Source: Cryobacterium zongtaii | GTDB lineage: Bacteria > Actinomycetota > Actinomycetes > Actinomycetales > Microbacteriaceae | Direction: 5' to 3' | Assembly (NCBI RefSeq): GCF_002909375.1 | Contig: NZ_PPXD01000023.1 | Span: 28,438 to 92,437, forward strand | Length of the DNA stretch: 64,000 nt | Part shown: piece after piece, positions 7,512-18,165 of the stretch | How positions within the stretch are numbered: position 1 is the stretch's first letter | Layout: every line of letters starts with the position of its first letter | The notes under the pieces: generated by a model | The model's database searches: none | What the model was told of the DNA's origin: nothing | The model's input: only the letters and a program-made list of their open reading frames with translations | Position numbers and translations under genes: made by a program

Positions 7512-10025
7512 TTACGAATCCATCGAAACCCGGCGACGACTGACCAGAACAGCACCGAGCAGCAGCATCAGCGCGCCGCCGGCCAGCCACGGGCTCGCGT
7601 CCAGTCCGGTCTGGGCGAGTGTCGCGGCCGGGGTGACGCCGGCGACGGTGATCTCGGTCCAGCCGATCACGGCGCCCGCGGCATCCTGCACGATGATGCT
7701 GTGCGTCCCAGCGGCGAGACCGGCCGGCACCACCGCGGCGACGGTGCCCGCGGCGCTGACCTGCTGCCAGCCGCCCAGGTTGATCGGCGTGGAGCGAACC
7801 CAGACGGAGACGTACTGACCGGCGAACGCGGTTCCGACGCCGATGGTGAGCTTGTCACCGGCGGCCACCGTGGAGTCATTGACCGTGATCTTGTTCTGCA
7901 GGGCCTTGGTCAGAGCGGACTCCGCCGCGGCCGTCGGTGCGCTCGTGGGAGCGGACGATCCGGTCTGGGGAAGCTCGGTGGGGGCGGGGGTCGGAGCCGT
8001 CGTCGGAACCGGGGTCGGCTCGGGCGTCGGAACCGGGGTCGGCTCCGTCACCGGAACGGTGACGGCCAGGGGCACCCGCACCGTGGTGCCGGATTCCTTG
8101 GCCGTGAGGGTGATCTCACTGGCGGCCGCGGCGTCGGTGGGCACTGTGACGGTGACCGTTGCGGCGCCGGTGGCGTCGACGGATGCCGGAGCGAAGACCG
8201 TCTTGCTGCCAGCCCAGGTGACGGCGAGTTCGGTGTTCTTCGGGGCGCCTGTGGAGGTCAGGTTGAGCTGCGACACGGTGAAGCTCACGGTGTCACCGGG
8301 CTTGACCGCCGTGCTCGGCACCCCGGTCACGGAAGCCTGGTTGGCGGCGAACGACGGCGACAGCGGGCTGTTGGCCGTGATGTAGGACATCCAGGCGTCG
8401 CGGTCGACGAGGGCGGAGTCGGTGGTGCCGGTGCCCTCGGTGAAGACGCGGAAGTTGTCTCCACCGGTGAGCAGGAAGTTGAACGAGCCGATGGTGTAGC
8501 CGGCGGCCGGGTCGATGGGCTTCCCGTCGATCCAGATGCCGGTGATCCGGTCGCTCTCTGGACGGGTCGCGTCGAACGTGTAGTTCACGTTGTCGGAGAG
8601 ACCCAGCTGCAGGTAGGGACGGCTGGGCACGGCGCCCTTGCTGTCGCGCTGCCACTGCTGTTCCAGGGCGATCTTGAACTGAGCTCCGGTGAGGGTGGTG
8701 GTCCACAGGTTGTTCGCGAACGGCAGAACGGCGTTTGCTTCCGAGACGCTCACGTCGGTGTCCGGTGTGGTCAGGAGGTCCTTGCGCAGTCCACCGGGGT
8801 TGACGACACCGATATCAGCGCCGCCCTTCTTCTCGTCGGACAAAGTCGCGAGCAGTGCGTTGGCCACCAAGGTGCCCATGGTCGACGGGGCGGCCCGGTC
8901 CTCGACAACGGGGGTCGCTCCGCCGATGGAGGCGCGGGTGATCGGCGCAGAGATGGTGCCGACACTCACGCTGCCTGTGACGGCCGCCTTGGCGATGGCC
9001 GCGTCGGTGATGTTCTTGACGGTGGCGACCCTGGGAAATGCGCTGACCAGAGCGGCGTCGGCGGCCGTGCTGCGCTTGACGTTCTGGTTAGTGACCGTGG
9101 TGGTGGCCCCAGTGACGGTGTCGTAGCTGAGCACAACTTGGCCGATGTTCTCACCATAGTTACCGGTCTGCAGCACCGGGCGGGTCACGCCCGTCGCGGC
9201 ACCGGGGACCTGGGCGTTCCAGGCGTACAGCTTGTGGGTGTGGCCGGTGAAGATGGCGTCCACCGCCGCTGAGGTCTTCGTGACGATCTTGGCGAAGGCG
9301 CTGCCGGTGAGGGCCAGCTCCTGCTCGAGGGTGGCGTTCTCCACGGTGCCGGCACCGGCGCCCTCGTGGTACTCGGCGATGATGACGTCGGCCTCGCCGT
9401 TGGCGTCGTCGCCGTCGGTGAGCTGGCCGGCGACCCGGTTGACCGCGTCGACAGGGTCACCGAAGCTGACGGATGCGATGCCGTTGGGCGAGACCAGGGT
9501 GGGGGTTTCCTCGGTCACGGTACCGATCACGGCAACAGTGACGCCCTGCACCTCGCGGAGCGCGTACTCCTGGAGAGCGGGCGTCTGGGTGCCCACCTTG
9601 TAGACGTTGGCACCGAGGTAGTCGAAGTTGGCTTTCTCCGAGACCCGACCGGTGAGGTCGTCCATGCCCTGGTCGAATTCGTGGTTGCCGACCGCGGAGG
9701 CTGACAGCTCGAGGGCGTTCAGTACGTCCAGGGTCGGGGTGTCCTGCTGCGACGCCGACTCGTAGGGCGAGGCGCCGATGTTGTCTCCGTCGGAGAGGAA
9801 CAGGGTGCTCTCGGGGTGCTGGGCGCGCAGGGTCTCCACGGTCCCGGCAAATTTCACGGTGTTGGCGTCGATTCGCCCGTGGAAGTCGTTGATGTTCAGC
9901 AGGTTCAGCTGCACCGGGAGCGGGGCCGCGACGGCCGGGACGGCAACGACGGGCGCGCCCACCAGGCACGCTCCGATCACTGCAGCGAAGGCCAGCCGGA
10001 GCGGGCGGGACGGGTTGAGCGACAT
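7512..10025 (-). CDS. Cell-wall-anchored bifunctional UDP-sugar hydrolase/5'-nucleotidase
   Basis: This encodes 837 residues from the ATG at 10025, preceded by GAGGAG. The signal peptide spans residues 1-33. A metallophosphatase domain follows ('NLLNINDFHGRID', 'VGNHEFDQGMDD', 'IFTGHTHKLYAW'), then the 5'-nucleotidase C-terminal domain ('DIGVVNPGGLRKDL', 'WQRDSKGAVPSRPYLQLG'). After that come an Ig-like segment, a Pro/Thr linker and a ~130-residue module. The end is 'LAQTG', a hydrophobic helix and 'RRR', a class E-type sortase sorting signal. It would strip phosphate from nucleotides at the cell surface. An internal 'LPQTG' also occurs in the linker. Its ends and upstream DNA closely match the nuclease gene at 10271. 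Confidence 0.92.
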   Translation of the reverse strand: MSLNPSRPLRLAFAAVIGACLVGAPVVAVPAVAAPLPVQLNLLNINDFHGRIDANTVKFAGTVETLRAQHPESTLFLSDGDNIGASPYESASQQDTPTLDVLNALELSASAVGNHEFDQGMDDLTGRVSEKANFDYLGANVYKVGTQTPALQEYALREVQGVTVAVIGTVTEETPTLVSPNGIASVSFGDPVDAVNRVAGQLTDGDDANGEADVIIAEYHEGAGAGTVENATLEQELALTGSAFAKIVTKTSAAVDAIFTGHTHKLYAWNAQVPGAATGVTRPVLQTGNYGENIGQVVLSYDTVTGATTTVTNQNVKRSTAADAALVSAFPRVATVKNITDAAIAKAAVTGSVSVGTISAPITRASIGGATPVVEDRAAPSTMGTLVANALLATLSDEKKGGADIGVVNPGGLRKDLLTTPDTDVSVSEANAVLPFANNLWTTTLTGAQFKIALEQQWQRDSKGAVPSRPYLQLGLSDNVNYTFDATRPESDRITGIWIDGKPIDPAAGYTIGSFNFLLTGGDNFRVFTEGTGTTDSALVDRDAWMSYITANSPLSPSFAANQASVTGVPSTAVKPGDTVSFTVSQLNLTSTGAPKNTELAVTWAGSKTVFAPASVDATGAATVTVTVPTDAAAASEITLTAKESGTTVRVPLAVTVPVTEPTPVPTPEPTPVPTTAPTPAPTELPQTGSSAPTSAPTAAAESALTKALQNKITVNDSTVAAGDKLTIGVGTAFAGQYVSVWVRSTPINLGGWQQVSAAGTVAAVVPAGLAAGTHSIIVQDAAGAVIGWTEITVAGVTPAATLAQTGLDASPWLAGGALMLLLGAVLVSRRRVSMDS

Positions 10026-10125
10026 TGTTCTCCTCGAAAGTGGTGCCGTGGGGTGACGGGGATGCAGATGAAGGGCCGGTGTGGCGCGCGTGAAAATCGG
10101 CGACAACAGCGGACGGACTGACTGT

Positions 10126-10221
10126 GGGGGCAGCCTAACGACGCCGGATGTCCGGCGGGTTACGGCGAGGCAACTTGCTCAGATGAGCACAGGAGGGCAG
10201 ACGAGGCCAACTTCTGAGCGG
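10126..10221 (-). promoter_or_regulatory. Conserved upstream block of the nucleotidase gene (copy A)
   Basis: This stretch begins about 100 bases before the nucleotidase start and closely matches 13600-13696 upstream of the nuclease gene. Shared parts are GCAGCCTAACGAC, ATGTCCGG, GGTTACGGCG, the dyad TGCTCAGATGAGCA (10176-10189) and TCTGAGCGG (10213-10221). The distance from dyad to last element is identical in both copies (24 bases). It probably contains the promoter and a binding site of a common regulator; which one is unknown. Confidence 0.6.
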
Positions 10222-10227
10222 TGGGGA

Positions 10228-10257
10228 GCGGGCGTCCCCCGGCTGGGGGACGCCCGC
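10228..10257 (-). terminator. Strong hairpin terminator of the nuclease gene
   Basis: A 13-bp perfect stem (GCGGGCGTCCCCC with its complement) closes a four-base loop, 13 bases after the nuclease stop codon on the minus strand. It lacks a T-run but is very stable, as usual for high-GC terminators. Confidence 0.75.
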
Positions 10258-10270
10258 TTGCGCCGGCCGG

Positions 10271-13200
10271 TTAGGCGCTCGGCAGGGTGGAGCGGCGACG
10301 ACGGGCGAGCAGCGCGCCGAGCAGCAGCAGGAGCAGGGCCCCGGCCAGCAGTGGGGCGCTCTCCACACCCGTGCTGGCGAGGGTGCCGGCCGCCCCAGAA
10401 CCGGGGGCGACGATCGTGATCTCGGTCCAGCCGATGACCGCGCCCGCTGCATCCTGCAGGACGATGCGGTGCGTGCCAGCGGCCAGGTCCGTCGGCAGCG
10501 CCGTGGTCACGGTGCCCGCAGCGCTGACCTGCAGCCATCCACCCAGGTTGACCGGGGTGGAGCGCACCCAGGCCGACACGAAGTCACCGGTATACGCGGC
10601 ACCGGCCGTGATGGTGATCGCCGAGCCGGCCGAGTAGCGCGACGCGTTGGTGCTGATCTTGTCGCGCAGGGCGGCGGTGAGGGCACTCTCCGGCGCCGCG
10701 GTCGGGGCAAGCGTCGGTGCGGTGGCTGCTGGGACCGTGGGCGTCGACGTGGGTTCGGTCGTCGGGACAGGGGTCGGCGCCGTCGTGGGAACCGGGGTGG
10801 GCTCGGTCGTGGGAACCGGGGTGGGCTCGGTCGTGGGAACCGGGGTGGGCTCGGTCGTCGGGACCGGGGTGGGCTCCGTCGGGCTGGCCAGGTTCAGGCC
10901 CAGGATCGCCGGGTCGTGGTCCGAGGACCTGAAGGCGTCTGCGACATAGAAGTCGGTCACGTTGTTGTTGTACCGGCTGTACTCCAGCGCCACGGATTCG
11001 ACCGAGTTGATGTTCCAGACGTCCACGTCGGTCACGACGGCATCCGCTTCGGGGGAAGCGAAGACGTGGTCGAGCGAACCGACCGACCCACCGAACGCGT
11101 AGGTGTACTCGCCGCTCTTGGCTTCCTGGTTCAGGTAACCGGCGTCGGTGATCACCTTGATCGGGTCTTCCTGGTCGTAGGCGTTGAAGTCACCGGTGAG
11201 GAACACCCTGTCGATGCCGGACTGAGCCGACATCGTGTCGGCGAACGCGACAAGCGCGGTCGCCTGGTTGACGCGGGAGGCGTTCGAGGCGCCCTGACCG
11301 TCGCCCATGTCGGCGTCCACGCCGGTGCCCGACCCCTTGGACTTGAAGTGGTTGACGATCGTGAGGAAGCGGCTGTCGGTATCGCCGACCAGCTGGAAGG
11401 CCTGGGCGAGCGGCTGGCGGGCGTTGCTGAACGCTGCGGATCCGGTGAGGATCGTGGATCCGCCCACGGTTTCAACAACTGCCTTCTGGTAGATGAAGGC
11501 GGTGCGGATGACGTCTTCGTTGGCCGGCAGCGCGGCCGGGGACGGCACGAACGCCCAGGCATCCTGGCCGAGGTCGGCGTTCAACGCGGCGACCAGGGTG
11601 GCCAGGGCGGTGTCCCGGTTGGCGCCGAAGACAGCCGAGTTCTCGATTTCCTCGAGTGAGATGACCTGCGCGTCGAGGGCGTTGATGGCCGCGACAATCT
11701 TGGCCTGCTGGCGCAGGAAGTTCGCCTGGTCCGCCGCGCCGCGGGCGTCGCATCCGCCGCTGACGGTGATCTTGGCGCCGGCACGGTCGGTGTAGTACTG
11801 GCACCCGGTGAGGGTGTCCCCGGTGGTGGAGAAGTAGTTCAGCACGTTGAAGGTGCCCAGGCGGATGTCGCCGCCCACCTTCTCCGGCGCCGAGCTGCGG
11901 GTGTTCTCGAAGGTGGCCGGCTGCACGATGGCGGCGTTGGCGGGCACCAAGGCTGTTGTCGGCTGCAGCTTCCAGGCGCTGTTGCGATAGTCCAGGATCG
12001 TCGGCTTGGTGAAGGTGACCGCGGCGCCGATGCGTACCGGGGCGGTTGTGGAGAGGTACGGAACCGGCAGGCCCTTGTTGGACGAGCTGAGGTAGTTGGT
12101 GCTCGCGCCGTCGTCGAGGGTGACTGCCCGCGCCGCGTTGGCAGCGATGGCGGCCGTGTAACCGGCACTGCCGGGGCGGTCGGTGACGGTGGGGTTGACC
12201 AGGGGCGTCGTGCCGGCGGCGAGGCCGATTTCGGCGTACTGGTTAGTGGTGTAGTTGTTCGTCACCGTGAACGCACCGGCGGGGGCGACGAGCATGCCCT
12301 CCAGGCGTTCGCGGTCTGCGTCAGCGGCCGGGAGCCGGAGTTCGGCAGCGACCGGGGCGGTGATGCCGGCGCCGTCGAGCCGGGTGATGTCGCCGAGAGC
12401 GTTGATGGTCAGCTGGGTGAGTCCGTAGTACTCGCTGACGGCGCCCGTGACGCTCACGTAGTCGCCGACAACAACGTCGACGCCGAGGGTCTTGGTGTAG
12501 ACGAAGATGCCGTGCGAGGCGGGATTGTTGGCACCATCGGTGCCGGGGGTCTGCAGGTAGAAGCCGGCGAAGCCGCCGGTGGGGTAGGCGGCGGTGACGA
12601 CGCCGACGGTCTTCACGGTGCTGCCGGCCAGCGGGCTGGCATCCGCGGTGCCCTGGATGGCGCTGATCGCGGTGGTGTCGGTGGGCGGGGCCGTCGTCGG
12701 GGTCGGGGTGGGCGTGACGACGGGCGGGTCGGTCGGGGCCGGTGTGGGTGTTCCGCCGGTCGGGCCGGCCGAATTGGTGGGGGTGATCGTGGCCGACAGG
12801 GTGATGTCTGCGGCGTTGTTGTCGGTGTCGGCGGCGGCGCTGCGGTTGAGCGACTTGACGTCGGTGTTGGAGCTCGGCGCCGGCGCGACGGCGCCTTCGA
12901 AGGTGAGGGAGGCGCCGTAGCCGACCAGGTCGATCACGTTCGGGTTACCGGCGGCGTTGCCGGACTCGAGGCTGAGCGGCGTGGTGGAGTTGGCGAGGAT
13001 CAGGGTGCCGGTGGTGCCGCTGGGGTTGAGGGTGGAGACCTGGTCGGGGGTGGGTAGGGCCGCACCGTTCGCGCCGTTCGCATTCGACCCGCCGGAGACG
13101 AGATAGTACCCCTTGGCCGGGATCGTTCCGGTCAGAGCGACGGCCGCCGGGCTGTCGGTGACGACGCCGGTGGCCTTGCGGTACTGCAGCGACCAGGCGG

Positions 13201-13420
13201 AGAGGTCGATGGCGGTGTTGGTGGGGTTGTACAGCTCGACGAACTTGGCCGAGAACGCCGCGCCGGCGCTGCCGCCGCTGAGGTAGGCCTCGTTGATGAC
13301 GACGCCGGTGCCGGCGGTGTTGGCCTGGGCGGGGAACGCTACGACCGGGGCGACGGCGAGGCACGCTCCGATCAGCGAAGCGAGGGCCAGCCGAAGCGGG
13401 CGGGGCGGGGCGAGCGACAT
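10271..13420 (-). CDS. Cell-wall-anchored ExeM/NucH-type extracellular endonuclease with lamin-tail domain
   Basis: This encodes 1049 residues from the ATG at 13420, with AGGAG upstream. The order is signal peptide (1-32), a lamin-tail domain ('VVINEAYLSGGSAGAAFSAK' onwards), an OB-like region, then an endonuclease/exonuclease/phosphatase domain ('GTFNVLNYF', 'ISLEEIENS', 'LTGDFNAYDQ', 'SSDHDPAI'). The catalytic His/Asp/Asn residues of the DNase I fold are present. A PT-rich repeat linker, a module nearly identical in design to that of the nucleotidase, and the sorting signal 'LASTG' with hydrophobic helix and Arg tail finish the protein. It likely degrades extracellular DNA, feeding nucleotides to the neighbouring nucleotidase. 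Confidence 0.92.
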   Translation of the reverse strand: MSLAPPRPLRLALASLIGACLAVAPVVAFPAQANTAGTGVVINEAYLSGGSAGAAFSAKFVELYNPTNTAIDLSAWSLQYRKATGVVTDSPAAVALTGTIPAKGYYLVSGGSNANGANGAALPTPDQVSTLNPSGTTGTLILANSTTPLSLESGNAAGNPNVIDLVGYGASLTFEGAVAPAPSSNTDVKSLNRSAAADTDNNAADITLSATITPTNSAGPTGGTPTPAPTDPPVVTPTPTPTTAPPTDTTAISAIQGTADASPLAGSTVKTVGVVTAAYPTGGFAGFYLQTPGTDGANNPASHGIFVYTKTLGVDVVVGDYVSVTGAVSEYYGLTQLTINALGDITRLDGAGITAPVAAELRLPAADADRERLEGMLVAPAGAFTVTNNYTTNQYAEIGLAAGTTPLVNPTVTDRPGSAGYTAAIAANAARAVTLDDGASTNYLSSSNKGLPVPYLSTTAPVRIGAAVTFTKPTILDYRNSAWKLQPTTALVPANAAIVQPATFENTRSSAPEKVGGDIRLGTFNVLNYFSTTGDTLTGCQYYTDRAGAKITVSGGCDARGAADQANFLRQQAKIVAAINALDAQVISLEEIENSAVFGANRDTALATLVAALNADLGQDAWAFVPSPAALPANEDVIRTAFIYQKAVVETVGGSTILTGSAAFSNARQPLAQAFQLVGDTDSRFLTIVNHFKSKGSGTGVDADMGDGQGASNASRVNQATALVAFADTMSAQSGIDRVFLTGDFNAYDQEDPIKVITDAGYLNQEAKSGEYTYAFGGSVGSLDHVFASPEADAVVTDVDVWNINSVESVALEYSRYNNNVTDFYVADAFRSSDHDPAILGLNLASPTEPTPVPTTEPTPVPTTEPTPVPTTEPTPVPTTAPTPVPTTEPTSTPTVPAATAPTLAPTAAPESALTAALRDKISTNASRYSAGSAITITAGAAYTGDFVSAWVRSTPVNLGGWLQVSAAGTVTTALPTDLAAGTHRIVLQDAAGAVIGWTEITIVAPGSGAAGTLASTGVESAPLLAGALLLLLLGALLARRRRSTLPSA
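10756..10880 (-). repeat. 24-bp tandem repeat encoding a Pro-Thr linker
   Basis: About five near-identical 24-base units (core GTGGGAACCGGGGTGGGC on the plus strand) encode the eight-residue repeat PTPVPTTE inside the nuclease. The repeat forms a wall-spanning spacer and should vary in copy number between strains by slippage. Confidence 0.85.
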
Positions 13421-13599
13421 GGAGTCTCCTGGGTGGGTGCGATGAACGGTCTGGCGGAACAGAGAGCAGGGCAGGGCAGGGCGCAGGGCAAGGCGCGGTG
13501 GAGCTCGGGTTTCTGGCACGCCGAACGAGCCGGTGGGCGCGCTACGAACCCCGCAGGGCGGGCGGCGCACAAACCGTGCGGGTCGGCCGGAGTGCTTCG

Positions 13600-13696
13600 G
13601 GGGGCAGCCTAACGACCGACTATGTCCGGTTGGTTACGGCGCAGACAACATGCTCAGATGAGCAGAGAAATGCCGACGGCGCCCACATCTGAGCGG
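13600..13696 (-). promoter_or_regulatory. Conserved upstream block of the nuclease gene (copy B)
   Basis: This is the partner of 10126-10221. It carries the same ordered elements, with the dyad TGCTCAGATGAGCA at 13651-13664 and TCTGAGCGG at 13688-13696. It begins 180 bases upstream of the nuclease ATG, versus 100 in the other gene. The conservation therefore reflects a shared control element and not merely shared leader length. Confidence 0.6.
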
Positions 13697-13707
13697 GCCG
13701 GGGCGAC

Positions 13708-14220
13708 TCAGGCCAGGCGCTTGAGCATTCGGGTGTTGCCGAGGGTGTTCGGCTTGACGCGGGCGAGGTCGAGGAACTCCGCGACGCCCTCGTCCGGGGA
13801 GCGCACCAGCTCGGCATAGATGGCGGGGTCCACGGTTTCGGTGCCCATGTCGACGAACCCGTGCCGGGTGAAGAAGTCCACCTCGAACGTGAGGCAGAAC
13901 AGGCGCGTCAGGCCCAGTTCCCGGGCGTCCGCCTCCAGTCGGCCGATGAGCGCGTGCCCGATACCGCGCCCGAGCCAGTCCTCCGACACGGCGAGAGTGC
14001 GCACCTCGCCGAGGTCCTCCCACATCACGTGCAGGGCGCCGCAGCCGACGAGGTTTCCCTCGAGGTCCTCGACCACCCGGAACTCCTGCACGGCCTCATA
14101 GAAGACGACGCGGTCCTTGCCGAGCAGGATGCGTTGCTGCACGAGAGGTTCGACGAGTGCCTGGATGCGCGGCACGTCGCGGGTCTGCGCCCGGCGCACG
14201 ATGAACTCCTGGTGTGTCAC
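13708..14220 (-). CDS. GNAT acetyltransferase, amino-acid N-acetyltransferase (ArgA-like)
   Basis: This encodes 170 residues from the GTG at 14220, placed after AGGGGAGCGGG. The open frame extends 19 codons further but without a better ribosome site. The GNAT core is plain: 'FIVRRAQTRDVPRIQALVEP', the acetyl-CoA binding motif 'VSEDWLGRGIGHALIGRLEA', and 'FFTRHGFVDMG'. Length and the 'LVGCGALHVMWEDLGEVRTL' block match the short actinobacterial N-acetylglutamate synthase (Rv2747 type), which catalyses the first step of arginine synthesis. No other arg gene is near, so the substrate assignment rests on sequence alone. Confidence 0.8.
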   Translation of the reverse strand: MTHQEFIVRRAQTRDVPRIQALVEPLVQQRILLGKDRVVFYEAVQEFRVVEDLEGNLVGCGALHVMWEDLGEVRTLAVSEDWLGRGIGHALIGRLEADARELGLTRLFCLTFEVDFFTRHGFVDMGTETVDPAIYAELVRSPDEGVAEFLDLARVKPNTLGNTRMLKRLA

Positions 14221-14295
14221 GTCCGCCCGCTCCCCTGGCCGCCAGCCGCGACCGATTCTGTTGTGCCGGAAGGTCAAGTCTAGGGGCGGACGACA

Positions 14296-14325
14296 AACGG
14301 CCCGGCGGATGTCCGCCGGGCCGTT
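14296..14325 (-). terminator. clpC terminator
   Basis: A perfect 14-bp stem (AACGGCCCGGCGGA and its complement) with a two-base centre lies 18 bases after the clpC stop. As it sits between two minus-strand genes it should insulate the acetyltransferase gene from clpC transcription. Confidence 0.8.
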
Positions 14326-14343
14326 CGTGTGGAGCTGTTGTGC

Positions 14344-16869
<2,526 letters not shown>

Positions 16870-17176
16870 ATGAACACTCCCTTGGCGCCAGGGCGGTTAT
16901 GGCACCGATACAAAGAGAGTAACCAGCGGATGCCCGGATGCGTGCCTCTGTTCGCCATGGGCGTGACACATGTGACTCCCGCGCTCGCCTCCGTCTCCTG
17001 CAGCGCCGGCGGTTCCGCGGCATTTTCCCCGACCTGCCCCCGTTCGGACGAGTTGCGCCGGCGCAACGGAGCAGGTGGACCGCAGCGGGGCAGCTCGACT
17101 GAGGCCCTTGCTCAGCACAACGACAAACGATATGGTCGTGATCGGTATTCATATCGATAATCGTTAGGAGCATCTC
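16870..17176. promoter_or_regulatory. clpC/DUF2975 divergent intergenic region with 16-bp palindrome
   Basis: This 307-base region has no gene. It contains the perfect palindrome GTTGCGCCGGCGCAAC (17052-17067), near the middle. Close to the DUF2975 gene is an AT-rich patch with AACGAT and ATCGTT arms and ATATCGATAATCG, unlike its GC-rich surroundings. The first may serve clpC control (ClgR regulates clp genes in actinobacteria, although its consensus is not matched exactly). The second may be the site of the HTH regulator at 17824. Confidence 0.45.
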
Positions 17177-17824
17177 GTGATGAAAACAGCCCAGGCTGAG
17201 AGGGCGCAACGCACGTCCCGGCTGGAACACCGGCTCGGCAGGGTTCTCACCTGGCTGGTACTGATCGGGGCCGTGCTCTCGGGGCTTCTGGCGACCGGCA
17301 TCGGCGCCGTCACCCTGGTCGGGCAGCTCCTCACCGACAGGTTCGTCGTCACACTCTTCGCGGATGCTCCCCTGCCGTCGGCAGCGTCAACCGGCACCGC
17401 GCAGATCCACGGCGGCAATTTCGACACGGCCGAGGTCACCGTCACCGGGCTCAGCGCACTGCCCAGGTTTCTGCTCACCCTGGAGGGCTCCACCGCGTTG
17501 GCCACGGCGCTGCTGGTCTCGGCGACGGTTTTCTATTTCTGCTGGAGCGTACTGCGCCGCCGCCCGTTCAACCGTCCGGTCTTCTGGCTGGTCGCCCTGG
17601 TCGGCTACGCATTGCTGCTGGGCACCGTGCTGGGGCAGGGCTTGGGCGGGCTGGGCCGCATGATCGCCGCGGGCGAGCTGAACGGCGACGCCCCTGACGG
17701 CTTCTGGCCACTGGCCACCCTCGTCGACCTCGCACCCGCCGGCACCGGACTCGTGCTCCTCGTCGCCGCCGCCGCCATTTCCCTCGGCCAGCGTCTGCAA
17801 CGCGAGACCGACGGACTCGTCTAG
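17177..17824 (+). CDS. DUF2975 family membrane protein
   Basis: This encodes 215 residues from GTG (ATG follows immediately; AGGAG serves either). Four hydrophobic segments lie at roughly 22-48, 112-130, 142-165 and 190-208, with an extracytoplasmic loop between the first two. The topology and the 'RRRPFNRPVFW' motif before the third helix are those of DUF2975. Its partner gene, a YozG-like HTH regulator, overlaps the stop by one base. This membrane protein plus small HTH pair recurs in many Gram-positives; the signal sensed is unknown. Confidence 0.85.
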   Translation: MMKTAQAERAQRTSRLEHRLGRVLTWLVLIGAVLSGLLATGIGAVTLVGQLLTDRFVVTLFADAPLPSAASTGTAQIHGGNFDTAEVTVTGLSALPRFLLTLEGSTALATALLVSATVFYFCWSVLRRRPFNRPVFWLVALVGYALLLGTVLGQGLGGLGRMIAAGELNGDAPDGFWPLATLVDLAPAGTGLVLLVAAAAISLGQRLQRETDGLV

Positions 17825-18054
17825 TGGCGCCCGCCGCCGACGACGAGGCCACGGGCATCCACTGCCGGCTCGACGCGCTGCTCATCGAGCGCGGGATGAC
17901 ACTCACCAGGCTCAGCGAGCTTGTCGGAGTCAGCGTGGTCAACCTGTCGGTCCTCAAGAACGACCGGGCCAGGGCCATCCGGTATTCGACCCTGGCCGCG
18001 GTCTGCGCCGCCCTGGACTGCGAGGTCGGCGACCTGCTCGTGCGCGCCGACTGA
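17824..18054 (+). CDS. YozG-like Cro/CI helix-turn-helix regulator
   Basis: This encodes 76 residues from a GTG that shares one base with the upstream stop. The helix-turn-helix spans 'RGMTLTRLSELVGVSVVNLS' and 'LKNDRARAIRYSTLAAVCAA', ending in the characteristic 'LDCEVGDLL'. Such single-domain proteins bind DNA as dimers. Coupling with DUF2975 suggests the membrane partner controls its activity or that both respond to the same envelope signal. The AT-rich repeat-bearing patch before 17177 is the natural candidate operator. Confidence 0.88.
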   Translation: MAPAADDEATGIHCRLDALLIERGMTLTRLSELVGVSVVNLSVLKNDRARAIRYSTLAAVCAALDCEVGDLLVRAD

Positions 18055-18165
18055 GCCAGGCCAGCAGCGTGATGCCCTTGCGAGGGCACCGGACTGCGCA
18101 AATACTGTGAGCACTCAGGCTCCACGATTTTGCGACCTGCACCCGCAGGCGAAAGGCGGCGGCAC

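Noticed and set aside
10756..10880. Direct repeats as a CRISPR array
   Set aside because: Units are contiguous 24-mers without spacers and encode a Pro-Thr linker in frame with the nuclease.
10126..13696. PhoP (PHO box) sites before the two surface enzymes
   Set aside because: Secreted nucleotidases are often phosphate-regulated, but no GTTCACC-like direct repeats occur in the conserved blocks.
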